Below are positions 1 through 11,763 of a DNA stretch of 64,000 nucleotides, in pieces (the stretch's first letter is position 1; every line of letters begins with the position of its first letter). A program made the position numbers and the translations under genes. The notes under the pieces are model-generated. The model saw nothing but the letters and a program-made list of their open reading frames with translations, had not been told where the DNA came from and searched no databases. The stretch comes from Nemania diffusa (lineage: Eukaryota; Ascomycota; Sordariomycetes; Xylariales; Xylariaceae), in assembly GCA_038501195.1 (NCBI GenBank), contig JBBPUQ010000003.1, forward strand, positions 4,122,501 to 4,186,500. The letters run 5' to 3'.

Positions 1-615
1 TACCAAGGGGATAGTTAGCAGCATGGCGCTTTTCTCGCAGCCTCGAAGATATACGTTTGATTTTCCGCTCAACAAACATGGCAGGGGCAGGTCTTTTCTT
101 GGAGATGCCTCCATGGGACCGGCCTGGGTAAGGCGAGGTAGCTAATAACATATCTTTGCGCGACATGTGGAATCGTCGGGGTTCGGAGGCAGGGACGGGC
201 ACGGAGTCGAGGGGCGTGTTGGTGCTCACGGTGGTGGCGGCGGCTGCGGCTTTAAAAGCATCACCGCCGCCCTCGGCATTGGCCTTACCAACAGGGACAT
301 GCTTGCTGGGAGAGGTGGCTTGTTCCGCGATGCTCTGGAATGTGGTAGCCTGGCGACTAGGTGAGATGTGAATGACGGGCTTCTGGACTTGCGGAGGAGC
401 GCTCTCGGCAAATGTAGCCTCCTGATTCTGGCGCTGATAAACAAAGACACTGCTTTGGTGCCGCTTCGTTTCTTGGACACCTGGATGCAACGCTCAAATT
501 AGCTGGTATTGACGGCGAATTTATGTAAATTTGAGGGCGACCGACGGAGATACGAGACAGGGGCCTCTTCAGTAGCCTTGCGCTTTACACGGATGAGCTG
601 TGGGGGTACAGACAT
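1..615 (-). CDS. IWR1: Iwr1-like RNA polymerase II import factor, 3' part cut by window edge
   Basis: Partial gene running off the left edge. Exon 1 is 615..546 and exon 2 is 480..1, with a 65-bp intron (545..481). The N-terminus reads MSVPPQLIRVKRKATEEAP, then after the splice YLRVQETKRHQSSVFVYQR. This matches the Iwr1/SLC7A6OS start, in which an 'IRVKR' segment is followed by a conserved 'FVYQR' segment. Iwr1 carries assembled RNA polymerase II into the nucleus. The donor (GTCGGT) is unusual. It was chosen because it is the only donor that keeps the family reading frame. A basic segment (ERKIKRISSRLREKR) lies near the edge. The acidic C-terminal half expected of the family is not in the window. 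The family call is from memory of conserved N-terminal residues, so fairly but not fully sure. Confidence 0.72.
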
Positions 616-905
616 GGTGAGTTGTGTAGCGATATTGAGGGTGGAGATGGCAAGACGGAGGACGAAATAGTACACCACGATAATTATGGGTTTGGTTGGC
701 CGCCTCCTATTTGCTATTTGCTGTTTCCGGCATGTGACAACTGTATCATTTTGTGGCTTGTCTTTTGTGTTCGGTGTGGCTGCTTCATAGCGATAGGTAC
801 CTTAAAAAGAGGATAGGTAACCTTGAAAAATAAAAAATGTGGCGCGAGCTATGGTGGGGTACAACAAGAAGTTCTTATCATCCACTAATTTCATTAATCA
901 GGGGC

Positions 906-911
906 AAAAAA
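906..911 (-). terminator. Pol III terminator of tRNA-Gly(UCC)
   Basis: A run of six T on the minus strand starts two bases after the tRNA discriminator base. This is the standard RNA polymerase III stop. Confidence 0.75.
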
Positions 912-912
912 T

Positions 913-984
913 TGCTGTAACGGCGAATCGAACGCCGGTCTCAAGCTTGGAAGGCTAGAATGATAACCACTACACTACTACAGC
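913..984 (-). tRNA. tRNA-Gly (anticodon UCC)
   Basis: A 72-nt cloverleaf without intron. The acceptor stem GCTGTAG pairs with TTACAGC (G-T at the last pair) and the discriminator is A. The anticodon loop is CTTCCAA, giving UCC. The T-arm is CGGCG-TTCGATT-CGCCG. The B box (GTTCGATTC) is canonical and the D-arm sequence is typical of eukaryotic glycine tRNAs. The anticodon stem carries a U-U mismatch at pair 28:42. CCA is not encoded, as expected for a nuclear tRNA gene. Confidence 0.93.
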
Positions 985-2219
985 TTAAACTAATGATTAA
1001 GTCTCTTTACTGTGCAATATAACTAGTCACAATACAATATCGAGTCAAATTTCTATTCGGAGTGTGTTCTATCTAGACTGAATTTAAAATACACCTAAGC
1101 ATATAGCTAACCTTAGGCGTATATGCGATGGGTTTTTGTGTTGAAGTGTAAGCGGTTGCGGGGTTCTTAGCGGGATTGTTGGAAAGATGAATGTCATCAT
1201 CACTTTCTTACTTGTCACAATCATACCCTCGAAACACGTTGATGGACATACATTCATTTTCATGACTCGACGCCAATTAAACACGGCGAAGTCCAATGCT
1301 TTAAATGCATAAATACACGCTAACCTAGCATTGTTATCTAGTGCTCATTCCATTCGGGCTCATCGACGAAGCTCGACAGGCTGCGTGTGGTGGAGTTATT
1401 GGTGGGCGCGTTAGAGGGTACGGTAAACGTTGACATCATTATAAGTCATGTATCAAATGAAGAGAAAGAATCCCTAGACATTTGGATGGCATGAAAAGAT
1501 CCTACCTTCGTCTACATAGGTAGGCAGGCACTCAACACGCTCATCATTGCTTTTTTGCCCCCCTATGATTTTTAGAAATACTAAAAACTCAACTCGAAGT
1601 TACCAGTTGAACAATCAGAAAGCGAGATAGGTATGAAAGTATGATTTGGGTTGCTACGGTTCCCCAGCTCCCCAATTCTTAAGACCCCATCTAACCCCGA
1701 TCTCACGTTCCTAAGAGCAAGACCTGCCTACTGGCCACCTCCCTCGCCTAGATATAAATCTAGGATGATGCTTGCCATCATTTAGACTACTGCTCAAACT
1801 ACGTAACTTAATAATGATATTAGTACCTCTCCGCTCATCGACTTCCAACATGTATACAGAATAGTATAAGTACCTACCTACTTACTTATGCATCAACTTC
1901 GCCCTTAAACCACCACCAGCGTTTACTACATAGCTACATGTAGACACGCGAATTATCTTCCTTCTAAATTATTCGAGGAATACTAAATACGCACCCTCTC
2001 TCTGCTCAAATCTCGATCCCGCAAACTTCAAACAAAGGATCTTAGCGGGCCGATTTTTGTACCAAAGTCTAAGCTTCTAACCTCAAACCTACAACTCAAA
2101 CGTCCCTTTTTTTCACGACTGCTTTGGCCGACGGCTCTTGTCGCCTGGCCATGAAAACAATTGATATATTACAGCACCTAAGAGATTGATTAATAGGCCC
2201 CTACCAACGTCCTATTAAC

Positions 2220-3829
2220 ATGTCCTCTCGCAAAGTCCCTCTGACGTTTACCTTCCACCGAAATGGCGTGCACCCCCCTATTTTCGTCGCCGGTACTTTC
2301 TCAAATCCGCCATGGAAACTTCTGGCGATGGATGCTTCCATAGATCAGCATGGGGATTTCATCTTCACGAAACAGGTCATGGTGGACGAGTGTTCGGAGA
2401 TCCAATACAAGTTTCGACACGCATCTGGCGACTGGTGGGCTCTGGACCCAGACGCTGACACAGGTGAGAGATACTCTTGGTCTGCTCGATCTGTAAACGT
2501 CATTTGGGATTGCTCATTCATGTTAACTACCAAATTCGCTGCTCCACAGTTACGGACGTAAACGGCAATGTGAACAGCCTGATGTACTCTCCGAACCAGC
2601 ATGCCGCCCAGGAGACGACGCTAGTACAAGAGACTCGTGCTACCAAGGCTGAAGACATAGCTGGTGGCGAAGATCCTGATCCTAAAATTCCAAGAGACAC
2701 TCAGGCGCCTGTGACCGATGCGTATACTCGAAGCCCGGATACGGAGATGGCAGATATTAATTCGCCGAAAGAGGTAGCAGAGGAGGATGAATTGAGACGT
2801 CTGTCGTTCACTCCGATTGACGAGGTTGCTAACACTGCGGCTGAGGTAGCCGACTCGGCCTCTCATCTCGACCATGATGAAGACGAAGATAGTGATTTCG
2901 AAGTTGACAGCGGCGACATGCTCCCCATGCTTAGCCACGAGTGCTTTGCTTCTACAGCCCACAGCCAAGCGCCCGGCCACCAGGTACCAGGGTCCCAGCA
3001 CGAAAACTTCGACCCATGTTCAGAAAGCATCGGTCCATCGACCACGGACTACGACGACCCTAGACTAGAAGCATTCCCTTCGGACCGCGACTCCATCATA
3101 GCCACCATGCGCCGGCTGTCGACCGCCATAGACGTAGATCCCACAATGGTGGATATAAGCCCCCTATCAGCAGTGACCACCACGTCAAAGCCGCCGGTCG
3201 CAGGCGACCCCTCCCCGACACGGGGGTCCTTTGGCGCAGATGACACGAACACCGGAAACAGGCGAGTAGGAGACGCGGCCCACAAGCCCGCGAGCACAGC
3301 TTCGGCACACTCGCTGCAGTCGATCGCAGAAGGGGAGGAGGCCCCCGACAGCAACGGGAACGAGCCGCCGCTGTGCGACGAGGCGGAGGAAACCGCCACC
3401 CCAACCTCGTACATCGGGCCCCTCGAAACGCGCAACCTCTCCCTCGCCTCCGCGGCCAGCAGCAACGAGGATGAGGGGATCTCCATGGGTGGCGCATCCC
3501 GCAAGCGCATCAGCGAGGCCGCCTTGAAGGCAACCTCCCCGCCACCTCCCGCACCCTTCGAGCAGACGCCGAGCCCCGCCTCGAGTTCTGCGAAATCTAG
3601 TGAGCCCGACGACGACGACGACGACGACGAAGAGTCGGCGGCGGGCGTGCGGAGGAAGCCAGCGAACAACGGTGAGCGGCCGCATTCTCCTTCCCCGGTG
3701 GCGTATCCCGTCCGTCGCAGCGGCGGCGGCGGCGGCAACTGGCTGGGCGCCTTGCTGCGCACAATCTTCGTCGACTGGCTCGGCGGGTTTGCGCGCTGGC
3801 TCTGCGGCCGCGGCCGAAACCAGGTGTAA
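2220..3829 (+). CDS. CBM48 / AMPK-type glycogen-binding domain protein with hydrophobic C-terminal tail
   Basis: Two exons, 2220..2463 and 2550..3829 (507 aa), with the intron GTGAGA..CACAG in phase 1. Residues about 5-95 form an AMPK-type glycogen-binding (CBM48, E-set) domain: a beta-rich start (VPLTFTFHRNG), FVAGTFSNPPWK, then YKFRHASGDWWALDP and TVTDVNGNVNSLM. These are the sugar-binding aromatic and closing motifs of the family. The splice joins DPDADT to VTDVNG exactly as expected. The remaining 400 residues are acidic, Ser/Pro-rich and probably disordered, including a run of Asp near residue 430. The last 30 residues (NWLGALLRTIFVDWLGGFARW..) are hydrophobic and aromatic, like an amphipathic or tail-anchor helix. 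Yeast Crp1/Mdg1 carry the same domain. The role is probably glycogen or glucan tethering, which is inference. Confidence 0.82.
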
Positions 3830-4600
3830 GAGGCTATTTGATACCCGGCGTTCTTGTTATGCTCTCTCTATACTTCTCTCTTGCTGTCTTGCTCTCTCTC
3901 CCTGCGTGATTCTGGTTACGCCTCTAAGCACAGAAGGGTTGACTGAAGAGTAGCTTAGGCTTCGCGGGGGCTTCTGGGACAGGGGCCGCCATCGTTCTCG
4001 GCGTGGGCGTCTCGTGGTGGGCTCTGCAGGACCGGCTGTACTCCGTTGCTCTGGTTGGAAGACATGCCTGAGAATGCCGCTGTAGTGTGGTGATGGTATA
4101 CCTACCTGATTCAGATCGGGAGGTTGGGCTGATAATGAATGACTCGAAGAAATATGAATTCTGGGTCTGAATTGGGTTTCAGCTGAACTTGTATAACAGA
4201 ATAAGAGGCAGACGCCTCAGGTTGTATTGGATACTACAGAATAAGTAAAGATTTTACTCCCTGGTCTCGCGATCCACTGTCCCGCTCCTTGTGAGCGGCT
4301 ACCGCGCCTTGATTTGCTCGACATTAGGGATCAAAGGAATCTTGTCGTATCTTTGGGCTTCGGAACACCACTGTTAGCCTATTAGTACTACGGATAGAGA
4401 TCTTGAGTTTTCTATCTCGAAAAGGTCGATATAATCGGCTGTTCTGTTCTTTCCTTGCTAGCCGTAAAATTCATAGCCCTGAGACGGGTACCATGTTTAA
4501 CTGAATAACCAAGTCATTTCTATCAATTTCTATTATGAGTGTGCTATATAGGAGCATTAAGATGCTCAACCAAGTCTATCTTTCCAGGCCTACGCAAAAA
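3830..4600. other. Convergent intergenic spacer
   Basis: Shared 3' region of the CBM48 gene and the oligopeptide transporter. A pyrimidine-rich tract directly follows the CBM48 stop. No coding or RNA gene is seen. Confidence 0.6.
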
Positions 4601-7600
4601 CTACCAAACTTTCGGTCCAAATGTCTCGCCTGGCGGCAAGACGACCTGTATCGCTTTGCCTTGATAATCCATGGTAGTCGACACGACGGTGTTCCCCCAC
4701 CACTGCGGCGGCTCGATATCGTGGAGTGTAAACGCGACGAATATGACGATAGTGCCAATCGCCAGGCCAAGATCGAGGCCTGCAGACGTGAGGTAGTTGA
4801 GCCTGCTCCACCACCTGAAATGCCGCTTCTTAATGACGAACTGGAAGACGTAGCCGACGATGCCCCAAGAAAGGTAGTTTAAGGGCGTGGCCGGTGGGAT
4901 AGCTCCCGCGCCGCCAAATATGAGCGGCGCCATCAGGTACTTAGCACCGGAACGCGGATACCGCTTAGCGACGAAATATATAATTACGGGCGTGATGGCG
5001 CCGATGACGAAGAATGATAGAAGACCGGAGTAAATTTGACCCGGGGAGAAGACGCGCGCCGGCCCGATGAGACCCCAGATTACGGAGGCCGAGAAGAAAA
5101 TACGGCCGCCCGGGCAAGTGAAGCGTTGGGGCTGTGTTATCTCACAGATGCCTTCGATGTTATTTAAGGCAAAATTGAGGACAAAGACCTGTATAAAACA
5201 TGATATAGTTGTTGCCACGACTTGGGCTAGAAACATAGTTCGGGGCGGGATCTTCATATAGTGCCCGAACTTGAGATCTGAAACAAAGCTAAGAGCTTGT
5301 GACCTAGAAAACCCGGTAAGTAAGCAAAGGAGCGAGCGAAGCAAAATATTCAACCTACATCGTGATAAAGCCATATGTCTTGAAGCTGCGTATTGTGCAT
5401 TAGTACTGGTGAATGTAGTTGGAATGTGTGATAAGCCCTTACAGCATTAGAGCCAAAGGCCTCCCTGGTTGTAAATAGCCATAGACGAACTCCGTTAAGA
5501 CGTTCAGTCCAATTTCCTGGCTTGTAATTGCTTCTACAATGCCAATAGGAAGAGAAAACATGAATGCGATCCCTACTGCAAGTAGAAAAGCCCACCATTC
5601 TAGGTTCGTGGGATAAAAGAGTACAGCAAACAGACTTAGCGCTAAAATCTGGAAATAATTAGGTTAGCTATGTTGAAAACCCCCGATTAACAGATCTTAC
5701 TATCAAGAAGAGCGATGTGTACCACCACGAGGGCGCCTCTTTGTATTTCCGCATGAGCTTCATATGAATGTCGGGTTTCTCATGCGTGCTATTCCAAAAT
5801 TGTGACCAAATAGTACCGCTGTAGTGTAGGAAAGTGTGAACGACTAGAGCGGCTATGGCAGCAAAAGAAAGGCCGTAGCATATAGCAAAGGTTGTGCTAT
5901 ACGTCTGGTTAGCTATGATACTTCGATATTTGCGACATGAGGTTACGAGCCTAATAAATAATGGGGAGTAGGCTTGATAAGCCTCTTCATTCAAAGTGAA
6001 TTCAGGAGTCAGGACACGCGAAACATTATATTTAGCTCCCATGTTGTCGTATGTTGAAGCATCGCTCATGGGCAGAAATTGGGAATACCACTGCGATACG
6101 TAAGTCAATAATCGCCATTTCAAGTGTGATTTGTGAGTCTTTTGAAACTGTAGGGAGCTTAAGAAGAGTCGTGGACTCCAAATATTTGGCCAAGTAGGAA
6201 GAAAACAAACCCGGAGATTACTTACAGCGCCTGTATAATGAAGGTATGAGGCGAGCATGATGAAGAATCCAACAACACCAATGAGTGTATTTGCAATCGC
6301 ATGCCTTCACGTCCTTATTGTTAGCAAAGGCTGTAAAAGATGATGGGTATATGCTGACCATGGGACGTTTAAAGGCGATCCTATGTAGCCAGCTACTTGG
6401 CTCCAGTCCAGCGTGATCGGAACAAGTGAGAGGCCGGTGGTACCACCAAATATCTGATTGACAATGGCATTCTGTGGTGCAAACCATGTGGCGACAGCGG
6501 CGACGCTTAAGAATTGAGCGAGGAACCCAGGTATGAAGTAGTAAACACAAGATATGATAGTGACGAGACCAAACCATCTATATCGCGACATGTTTCCCCC
6601 CATAATTGTCGGATCCTTGACAAAGTGAGTTTCGTACATCGCATTCATTAATGCGACCGCAACTAATCTAACGTGGGAAGTTATAGTTAGCACTACATTT
6701 ATGTATAGAGCAGTATGTGAAATGAGACAGGTAAGATATCGCTTAATCAATGTTCCCTATGTATAGTGTCGAGGACGGTAATTCGTGTTACTCACGTATT
6801 TGGCCATATCATCGAAGCCGGATATACTATTCAACGTTAGTTACTAATCTTGTCCAGTCCCGAATATCAGCTCACCAAGAAACTGCCGCATAATCCCTGC
6901 AATTCCATACCCGAGGGACTGGGTCGACACGACGATTAGGAGTTGAAAGATAATACCGAAATCCTGCTTGTAAAACACGAGTTGAGCTAAGATGATGTCC
7001 GTAGCATATGCCACTGAGAATGACACACTGGCCATGACCACGATAATCGAATGTTCCTTGATGTTGAATGGCCCCGGATTTAGGTCGCATGTCACTCCGA
7101 AAAGAGTAATTTGCTTCTTTGGCACTACTTTTTCCCACGCTCGTCCCATAACCCAGGCAATAATCTGAGCGATGAGAGGTCCAATGCCGATTGTCGGGGA
7201 ACGCAGCGAAAACAGAGTATTGAGGGCTGCGCCGACAAAGGTCAGGGACAATCCGATGGTCCATGCTCGAATGGTGCTACACGGTAGGTCCTCGTCGAAG
7301 TTGCGTACAGCGGCTCGTACTTCCTCATACGGAGAGTCCTCCTCGTTAGCTTTCGCGGCAGCTTCGCGGTCGAACGATGCAGCCCTTCCCAGGTCAACGT
7401 GGTGTAATTCTATATCATCGTCATCCGGAAAGTTGGGGTCAAGTAGGCGTTCGTGCTCCTCCCCTTCCTCGTACTCGGTGTTGTTATGGGCGCTTGGTTG
7501 TCCCCAATCAGAAAGTTCATGATCCTCGTCATGCTTATCATCTGATATCATGCCATTACTTTTCAGCATAGCAATCTCTTCCTCTTCTTGTGTTTGCCCG

Positions 7601-7626
7601 TCCCCGGGCAATCTATTGCTAACCAT
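4601..7626 (-). CDS. Oligopeptide transporter, OPT family (plasma membrane)
   Basis: Exons: 7626..6876, 6826..6796, 6667..6359, 6304..6226, 6090..5701, 5648..5443, 5385..5359, 5303..4601 (831 aa as drawn). Hallmarks of fungal OPT transporters are an acidic cytosolic N-terminus (about 90 aa), SPYEEVRAAV, the DLPCSTIRAWTIGL segment, NPGPFNIKEH, the signature FLVYPASMIWPNT split across the 31-nt exon 2, and SRYRWFGL. FFGG-like and repeated membrane helices follow. The family moves tetra/pentapeptides or related substrates by proton symport. Each splice restores family residues, for example PWHAIANT across 6358..6305. In the fifth exon a further 54-nt stretch (5950..5897) interrupts a conserved stretch and may be a GC-AG intron, giving 813 aa. 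The substrate cannot be read from sequence. Confidence 0.9.
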
Positions 7627-8775
7627 CGTCTTTGAAATATGATGCCGTTAGGGGGGCGGGCCCAGTGCCGGGTCTTAGCTCGCCGCACGATCAATTTGAG
7701 TAAATTACGCGCCTGTATTGGCTTAATGACCTCGAGCGTATTGAAACGCCAAATAGCTTCTTTGATTTTCGAATTGGTCTGGCAATAATCTTGTGTAACA
7801 GACCGGACTCCGTGAAACGTGTTCTTAAGCCCCGGACGACTGAGATGTTCGTCTCAGCAGGACAAAGCATCAAAATAATAGCCAATTCATCCAGGTGACA
7901 GGGTTAAGAAATAAAATAAAATAAAAACTCAAATTTTATAACTCTTAGTTAGCGACTAGAATTACTAGATATCGATGCTCTCCGATTTCTGAAACTGGTG
8001 TGCTGTGCTAGGTAATATCAATGGAGAACTTGATTACGTAGTCGTCTAGATGGTCCTCACAAGTCAGATGCGGCCTGTCCCGATACTATCGATGAGAGGA
8101 GGACAAATACGTACTCATTACTAAGCTTCGAGGATACTTGTACAATGTTTCGATGCATGCCTCTTTGTATAGGGTTTGAAATATATATTTATCGTGATCA
8201 ATGATGAAGAAGGAAATGGGTGTTTAGCTCGGGATCAACGGTTTATCAGAGACTCGGTTTCAGCTGAGTAGCAAGAGGCAGGGATTAGATCAGGGGTGGG
8301 AATGGTCTAGGCGCATTACTAGTGGAAACAATGCCCAGGCTGCATACGCATGCGCTACAGCTCTACCTACCTAGATTACCTACCTATATATACACGCAGT
8401 TAGCCCACCTACACCTAACCCAGAGATACCTAACATCTTCAACAGTATCTCCTTAATAGTGACGCTCAACTCGCAACGAATTACCTAGATATTGCGTACT
8501 ATAAACGGCAGCGCAACTAAAAAAATAAATAGAGATGAGTATAATACATGTATTTATATGCTACTATGATGCAACCTTAAATACTACTATTCGTTTATGT
8601 TTTACTTGCTGTTGGCATGTAGTGTGGTTATACCAGTATTATCCGACCGTTGAACATCCGGTGCGCATTCGGTTTGTTCACACTTGCTAAGATCTACTTT
8701 TTGGACGTTGGAATTAGCTTTGGTGGGGAGGGCTATACTATACAGCTAGTGTACATGAGCAGGTCTAAAACTTTT
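7627..8775. other. Intergenic, upstream of OPT gene
   Basis: AT-rich 1.15-kb spacer between two minus-strand genes. It presumably holds the OPT promoter and the CEM1 3' UTR. A dense CTACCTACCTAG cluster lies near 8365-8400. No gene supported. Confidence 0.55.
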
Positions 8776-10200
8776 CTACCTATACTTCGCAAAAACCAGA
8801 CTGGCGTTAGTCCCTCCAAACCCAAAGCTGTTTGATAAGGCCACATTCACTTCTTTCTCTTGAGCTTGAAGTGGGACGAGGTTAAATTTGGGCACAATGT
8901 TGGGGTCGTGTAAGTTCATGGTGGGTGGAAGCGTATTCTATGCCGCATCAGTTATTGTGCTATCACGAATTTCATACAGCTAGAAGATAGCTTACCTCAG
9001 TTATGGCGAGGATAGAAAATACAGCCTCGATTGCGCCGGCAGCTCCTAGGAGATGGCCTATGGATCCTTTGGTGCCACTCACATTAACCTGGCTCTCCTG
9101 TAGATGCCCCTCTTCGCCTAGCATGAGGGAGCGGATTGCGAGAGGTTCTGCAGCGTCGCCAATAGCCGTTCCCGTCGCGTGCGCGTTGATATAGTCAACC
9201 TGGCGAGGCTTGATCCCAGCATGTCTCAAAGCCCTCTTCATCGCGAGGAAAGCCCCCGAACCGTCCACGCGCGGGGCCGTCATGTGGTGAGCGTCACCGC
9301 TGCATCCGTAGCCTTTGAGCTCGGCATAGATGCGGGCGCCGCGCGCCCTCGCGTGCTCTAGTTCTTCGAGCACCACCACGGCAGCGCCCTCGGCGACTAC
9401 GAAACCGTCCCGTCGCCGGTCGAAGGGACGGCAGCTCGCGGCGGGGTCGGCGTTGAAGGCCGTGGAAAGCGACCGTGATCTCCCGAATCCCGCGAATGTG
9501 AGGGGGTGGATGCAGGACTCGGCACCGCCGGCGACCATCACGTCGGCGTCGCCACATGCGATGAAGCGTGAAGCGTCGCCGATGGAGTGGGCGCCAGTTG
9601 TACACGCCGTGGTAACCGCATGGTTTGGGCCCTGGAAGCCGTATTTCATAGAAATGTGCCCGGCCGCCAGGTTGGTGAGGATCTGAGGCACGAATAAGGG
9701 CGAGACCTTTTTGTAACCCTGTTCACGCGAGATATGTGTGAGCAAGTTTAAATGTCCCTCATCGGAAGCCGTTTGTAGAGCCTTACACCATTTTCAAACG
9801 CAATACTAGTCCTATAAAGCTCTTCTAAGTTGCCAATGCCGCTTCCTAGACATACGCCTGTCTCCTGTAAGTCTACTTCGTCCTTGGGTTTCCAGGCTGC
9901 GTCTTCGAGGGCCATCTCAGCAGCAGCCATGGCATACTGAGAGAAGATGGACATCCGTCGTTGGTCGGATGCACTGAGCCAGTCGTCGGCTCGCCAGAGT
10001 CCGGCCTCGTTACTCTTGTTGCCATCCTTGGGCACAATGCCGGCGACAGTGCTGGTAAGCTCGCGCCATCGTTTCTGTGGCTCAAAGTCGGCAACGCTGA
10101 CGATCCCTGAATGGCCAGCAACGAGCCTATTCCATGTATATCGAACACCGACGCCGAGAGGTGTGATGGCGCCCAAACCTGTGACAACAACTCGGCGCAT
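8776..10200 (-). CDS. CEM1: Mitochondrial-type 3-oxoacyl-ACP synthase (KAS II)
   Basis: Exons 10200..9787, 9718..8996, 8937..8776 (432 aa), with both introns in phase 0. It performs the condensing step of type II fatty acid synthesis, joining malonyl-ACP to an acyl-ACP; in fungi this pathway feeds mitochondrial lipoate supply. The start [16 protein letters not shown] is the standard KAS N-terminus. The catalytic triad is visible: Cys177 in [10 protein letters not shown], His318 in [11 protein letters not shown] and His360 in [12 protein letters not shown]. The C-terminal [11 protein letters not shown] loop is intact. Length fits a stand-alone KAS, not a polyketide synthase. No clear mitochondrial presequence precedes the KAS fold, so targeting is inferred from the family. 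The gene faces CBP3 across 376 bp. Confidence 0.93.
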
Positions 10201-10576
10201 TCTTTGCCATAGCCGAGGGTTGCGCTACGGGCTCGTTAATTTTCGTATGAAGGCAGATACTTACTAAAGCTTAAGGTAAGAGGTATTACTACATACACGA
10301 TTTAAGTACGTAGGTAGGTATAATTTGCTTCTAAATCTGCTGCGATACGTACCTATCAGCTTTAAAACGCCAAGCTTTTCAGAGCATGGCCCCCCTGTTG
10401 GCCTGTTAGTGACCCACCTGTATGTACTAAAGCAAGCTCAGTGCTAAATCTTTTTTTCTACCCTGATAGGTGATAAGCTTTGATGACGTGAAGGACTCCG
10501 GGTAACCGGTCTAGGAGTTTGATGTACACAATCTCAACGACTCCTCCTAATACTTAAAACATATATATAGGTATTA
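10201..10576. promoter_or_regulatory. Bidirectional promoter of CEM1 and CBP3
   Basis: Only 376 bp separates the two divergent start codons, so the core promoters of both genes must lie here. A GTAGGTAGGTA cluster occurs at about 10309-10320 and a TATA-like ATATATAT stretch ends a few bases before the CBP3 ATG. No known activator site was recognised with confidence. Confidence 0.6.
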
Positions 10577-11609
10577 ATGGCGTGCCGAAGCTGTAGACGG
10601 CAGCTCTTGCTGCTTGGCCAACAAGTAAACACCCCCGGCACCACCGAGCTATACAGCGCAGCCCTCGGGCAACAAATCGCACATCGAGCCGCAACCAGAC
10701 CTGTCGCATCCGAACACAGACGAGGCTTCCGAAGCACGCCGATGCAATCCGGCTTCATGGATGGCATTCGCAATGCCATCAAACGGTCCAGCGAGCCGTA
10801 CAGGGTGGTAACCGCTACGAAGCAGATCTACGAAGCATGTGCTAAAGCCGCGCCCTATAAGATCGACCCAATAGCGATCAAGGCCGGGACAATACCCAAG
10901 ACCCCAGAGGGCGAGGACTTGGGCGAAGGCAAGGGCATGTGGCATGATGGTATGCGACCAGAACTCCTCCCACTCCCCCTGATCTTGCGAGGCTGTATCA
11001 CCGTTAGTAGGACACAAGTCCGCTAACGGGTGTTTGCTTGTAGATTTCAAACTCCCGCCCACCTTCAGCACATGGTCCCAAGTGACCATGCTGCACCTGT
11101 ACCTCATCTTCGCACGATTACGAAACCTCGATATAGACGCCGCGCGGTCATGGCAGGCACAGCTAGTCGACCACTTCTTCTTCGACGCGGAGGAGCGCAT
11201 GGACATAAGTCACGGTATATCATCTCGGGCTATGCGGGGCCGGTACCTTAAGGATCTGTTCGTGCAGTGGCGTGGCATCGTCGCGGCGTATGACGAGGGC
11301 GTCGCCAAAAATGACGCTGTGCTAGCGTCGGCTGTCTGGCGGAACGTCTTCAAAGCCCGCGAAGACATCTGCGTGCGGGACCTGGCCGCTATCGTCAGCT
11401 GGATGCGCCTTAGCTTGAAAATGCTAGACCAGATGCCGGATGAGGCTCTGTTTGTCCGCGCTGGGAGTGCGCTGAAGTGGCCTGCTAAGAACGAGTTTGC
11501 TGTCGTCGATAAGGCTACGAGGCAGGTTGGAGATCAGTTGGCCGAGATTATTACAGCGGCTGGAACAGCAACATCTGCAGAAAGAACACCATCAAGAGTG
11601 GGTGTATAA
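10577..11609 (+). CDS. CBP3: Ubiquinol-cytochrome c chaperone (complex III assembly)
   Basis: Exons 10577..10949 and 11044..11609 (312 aa), with a phase-1 intron of 94 bp that restores WHDDFKLPPTFSTW. The chaperone domain runs from about residue 95 to 270. It includes KIDPIAI, the LPPTFSTWSQVTMLHLYL motif, the QLVDHFFFDAEERMD segment and the RGRYLKDLFVQWRG segment. Yeast Cbp3 works with Cbp6 at the mitochondrial ribosome to receive and haem-load new cytochrome b. The first 55 residues are rich in Arg, Gln and Ser with no acidic cluster at the very start, fitting a mitochondrial presequence. It is convergent with DFR1, whose stop lies only 154 bp away, so the 3' UTRs may overlap. Confidence 0.9.
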
Positions 11610-11763
11610 ATAGGATACCGGGACAGGTAAGAACTCGGGGGAAAAAAGTACCAGTCTAGCATGAAGACGCCAAGGCAATCTTGAGCGGTAAATAAGTGTG
11701 ACCTCAATTGGGAGGAGATATGTATATAATATGTACTACAATTGTGTAAATACACACACGCGA

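Larger units (their letters stand above)
616..2219. other. Intergenic, Iwr1-like gene to CBM48 gene
   Basis: Divergent promoter region of about 1.6 kb that contains the tRNA-Gly(UCC). It is AT-rich with several TAGGTA/CCTACC clusters (near 795-825, 1520 and 1870-1885). No further coding region is supported. Confidence 0.6.

Noticed and set aside
3049..3762. 237-codon minus-strand frame opposite the CBM48 gene
   Set aside because: Reversed low-complexity acidic/Ser-rich coding. No domain, and the sense strand fits the spliced CBM48 protein.
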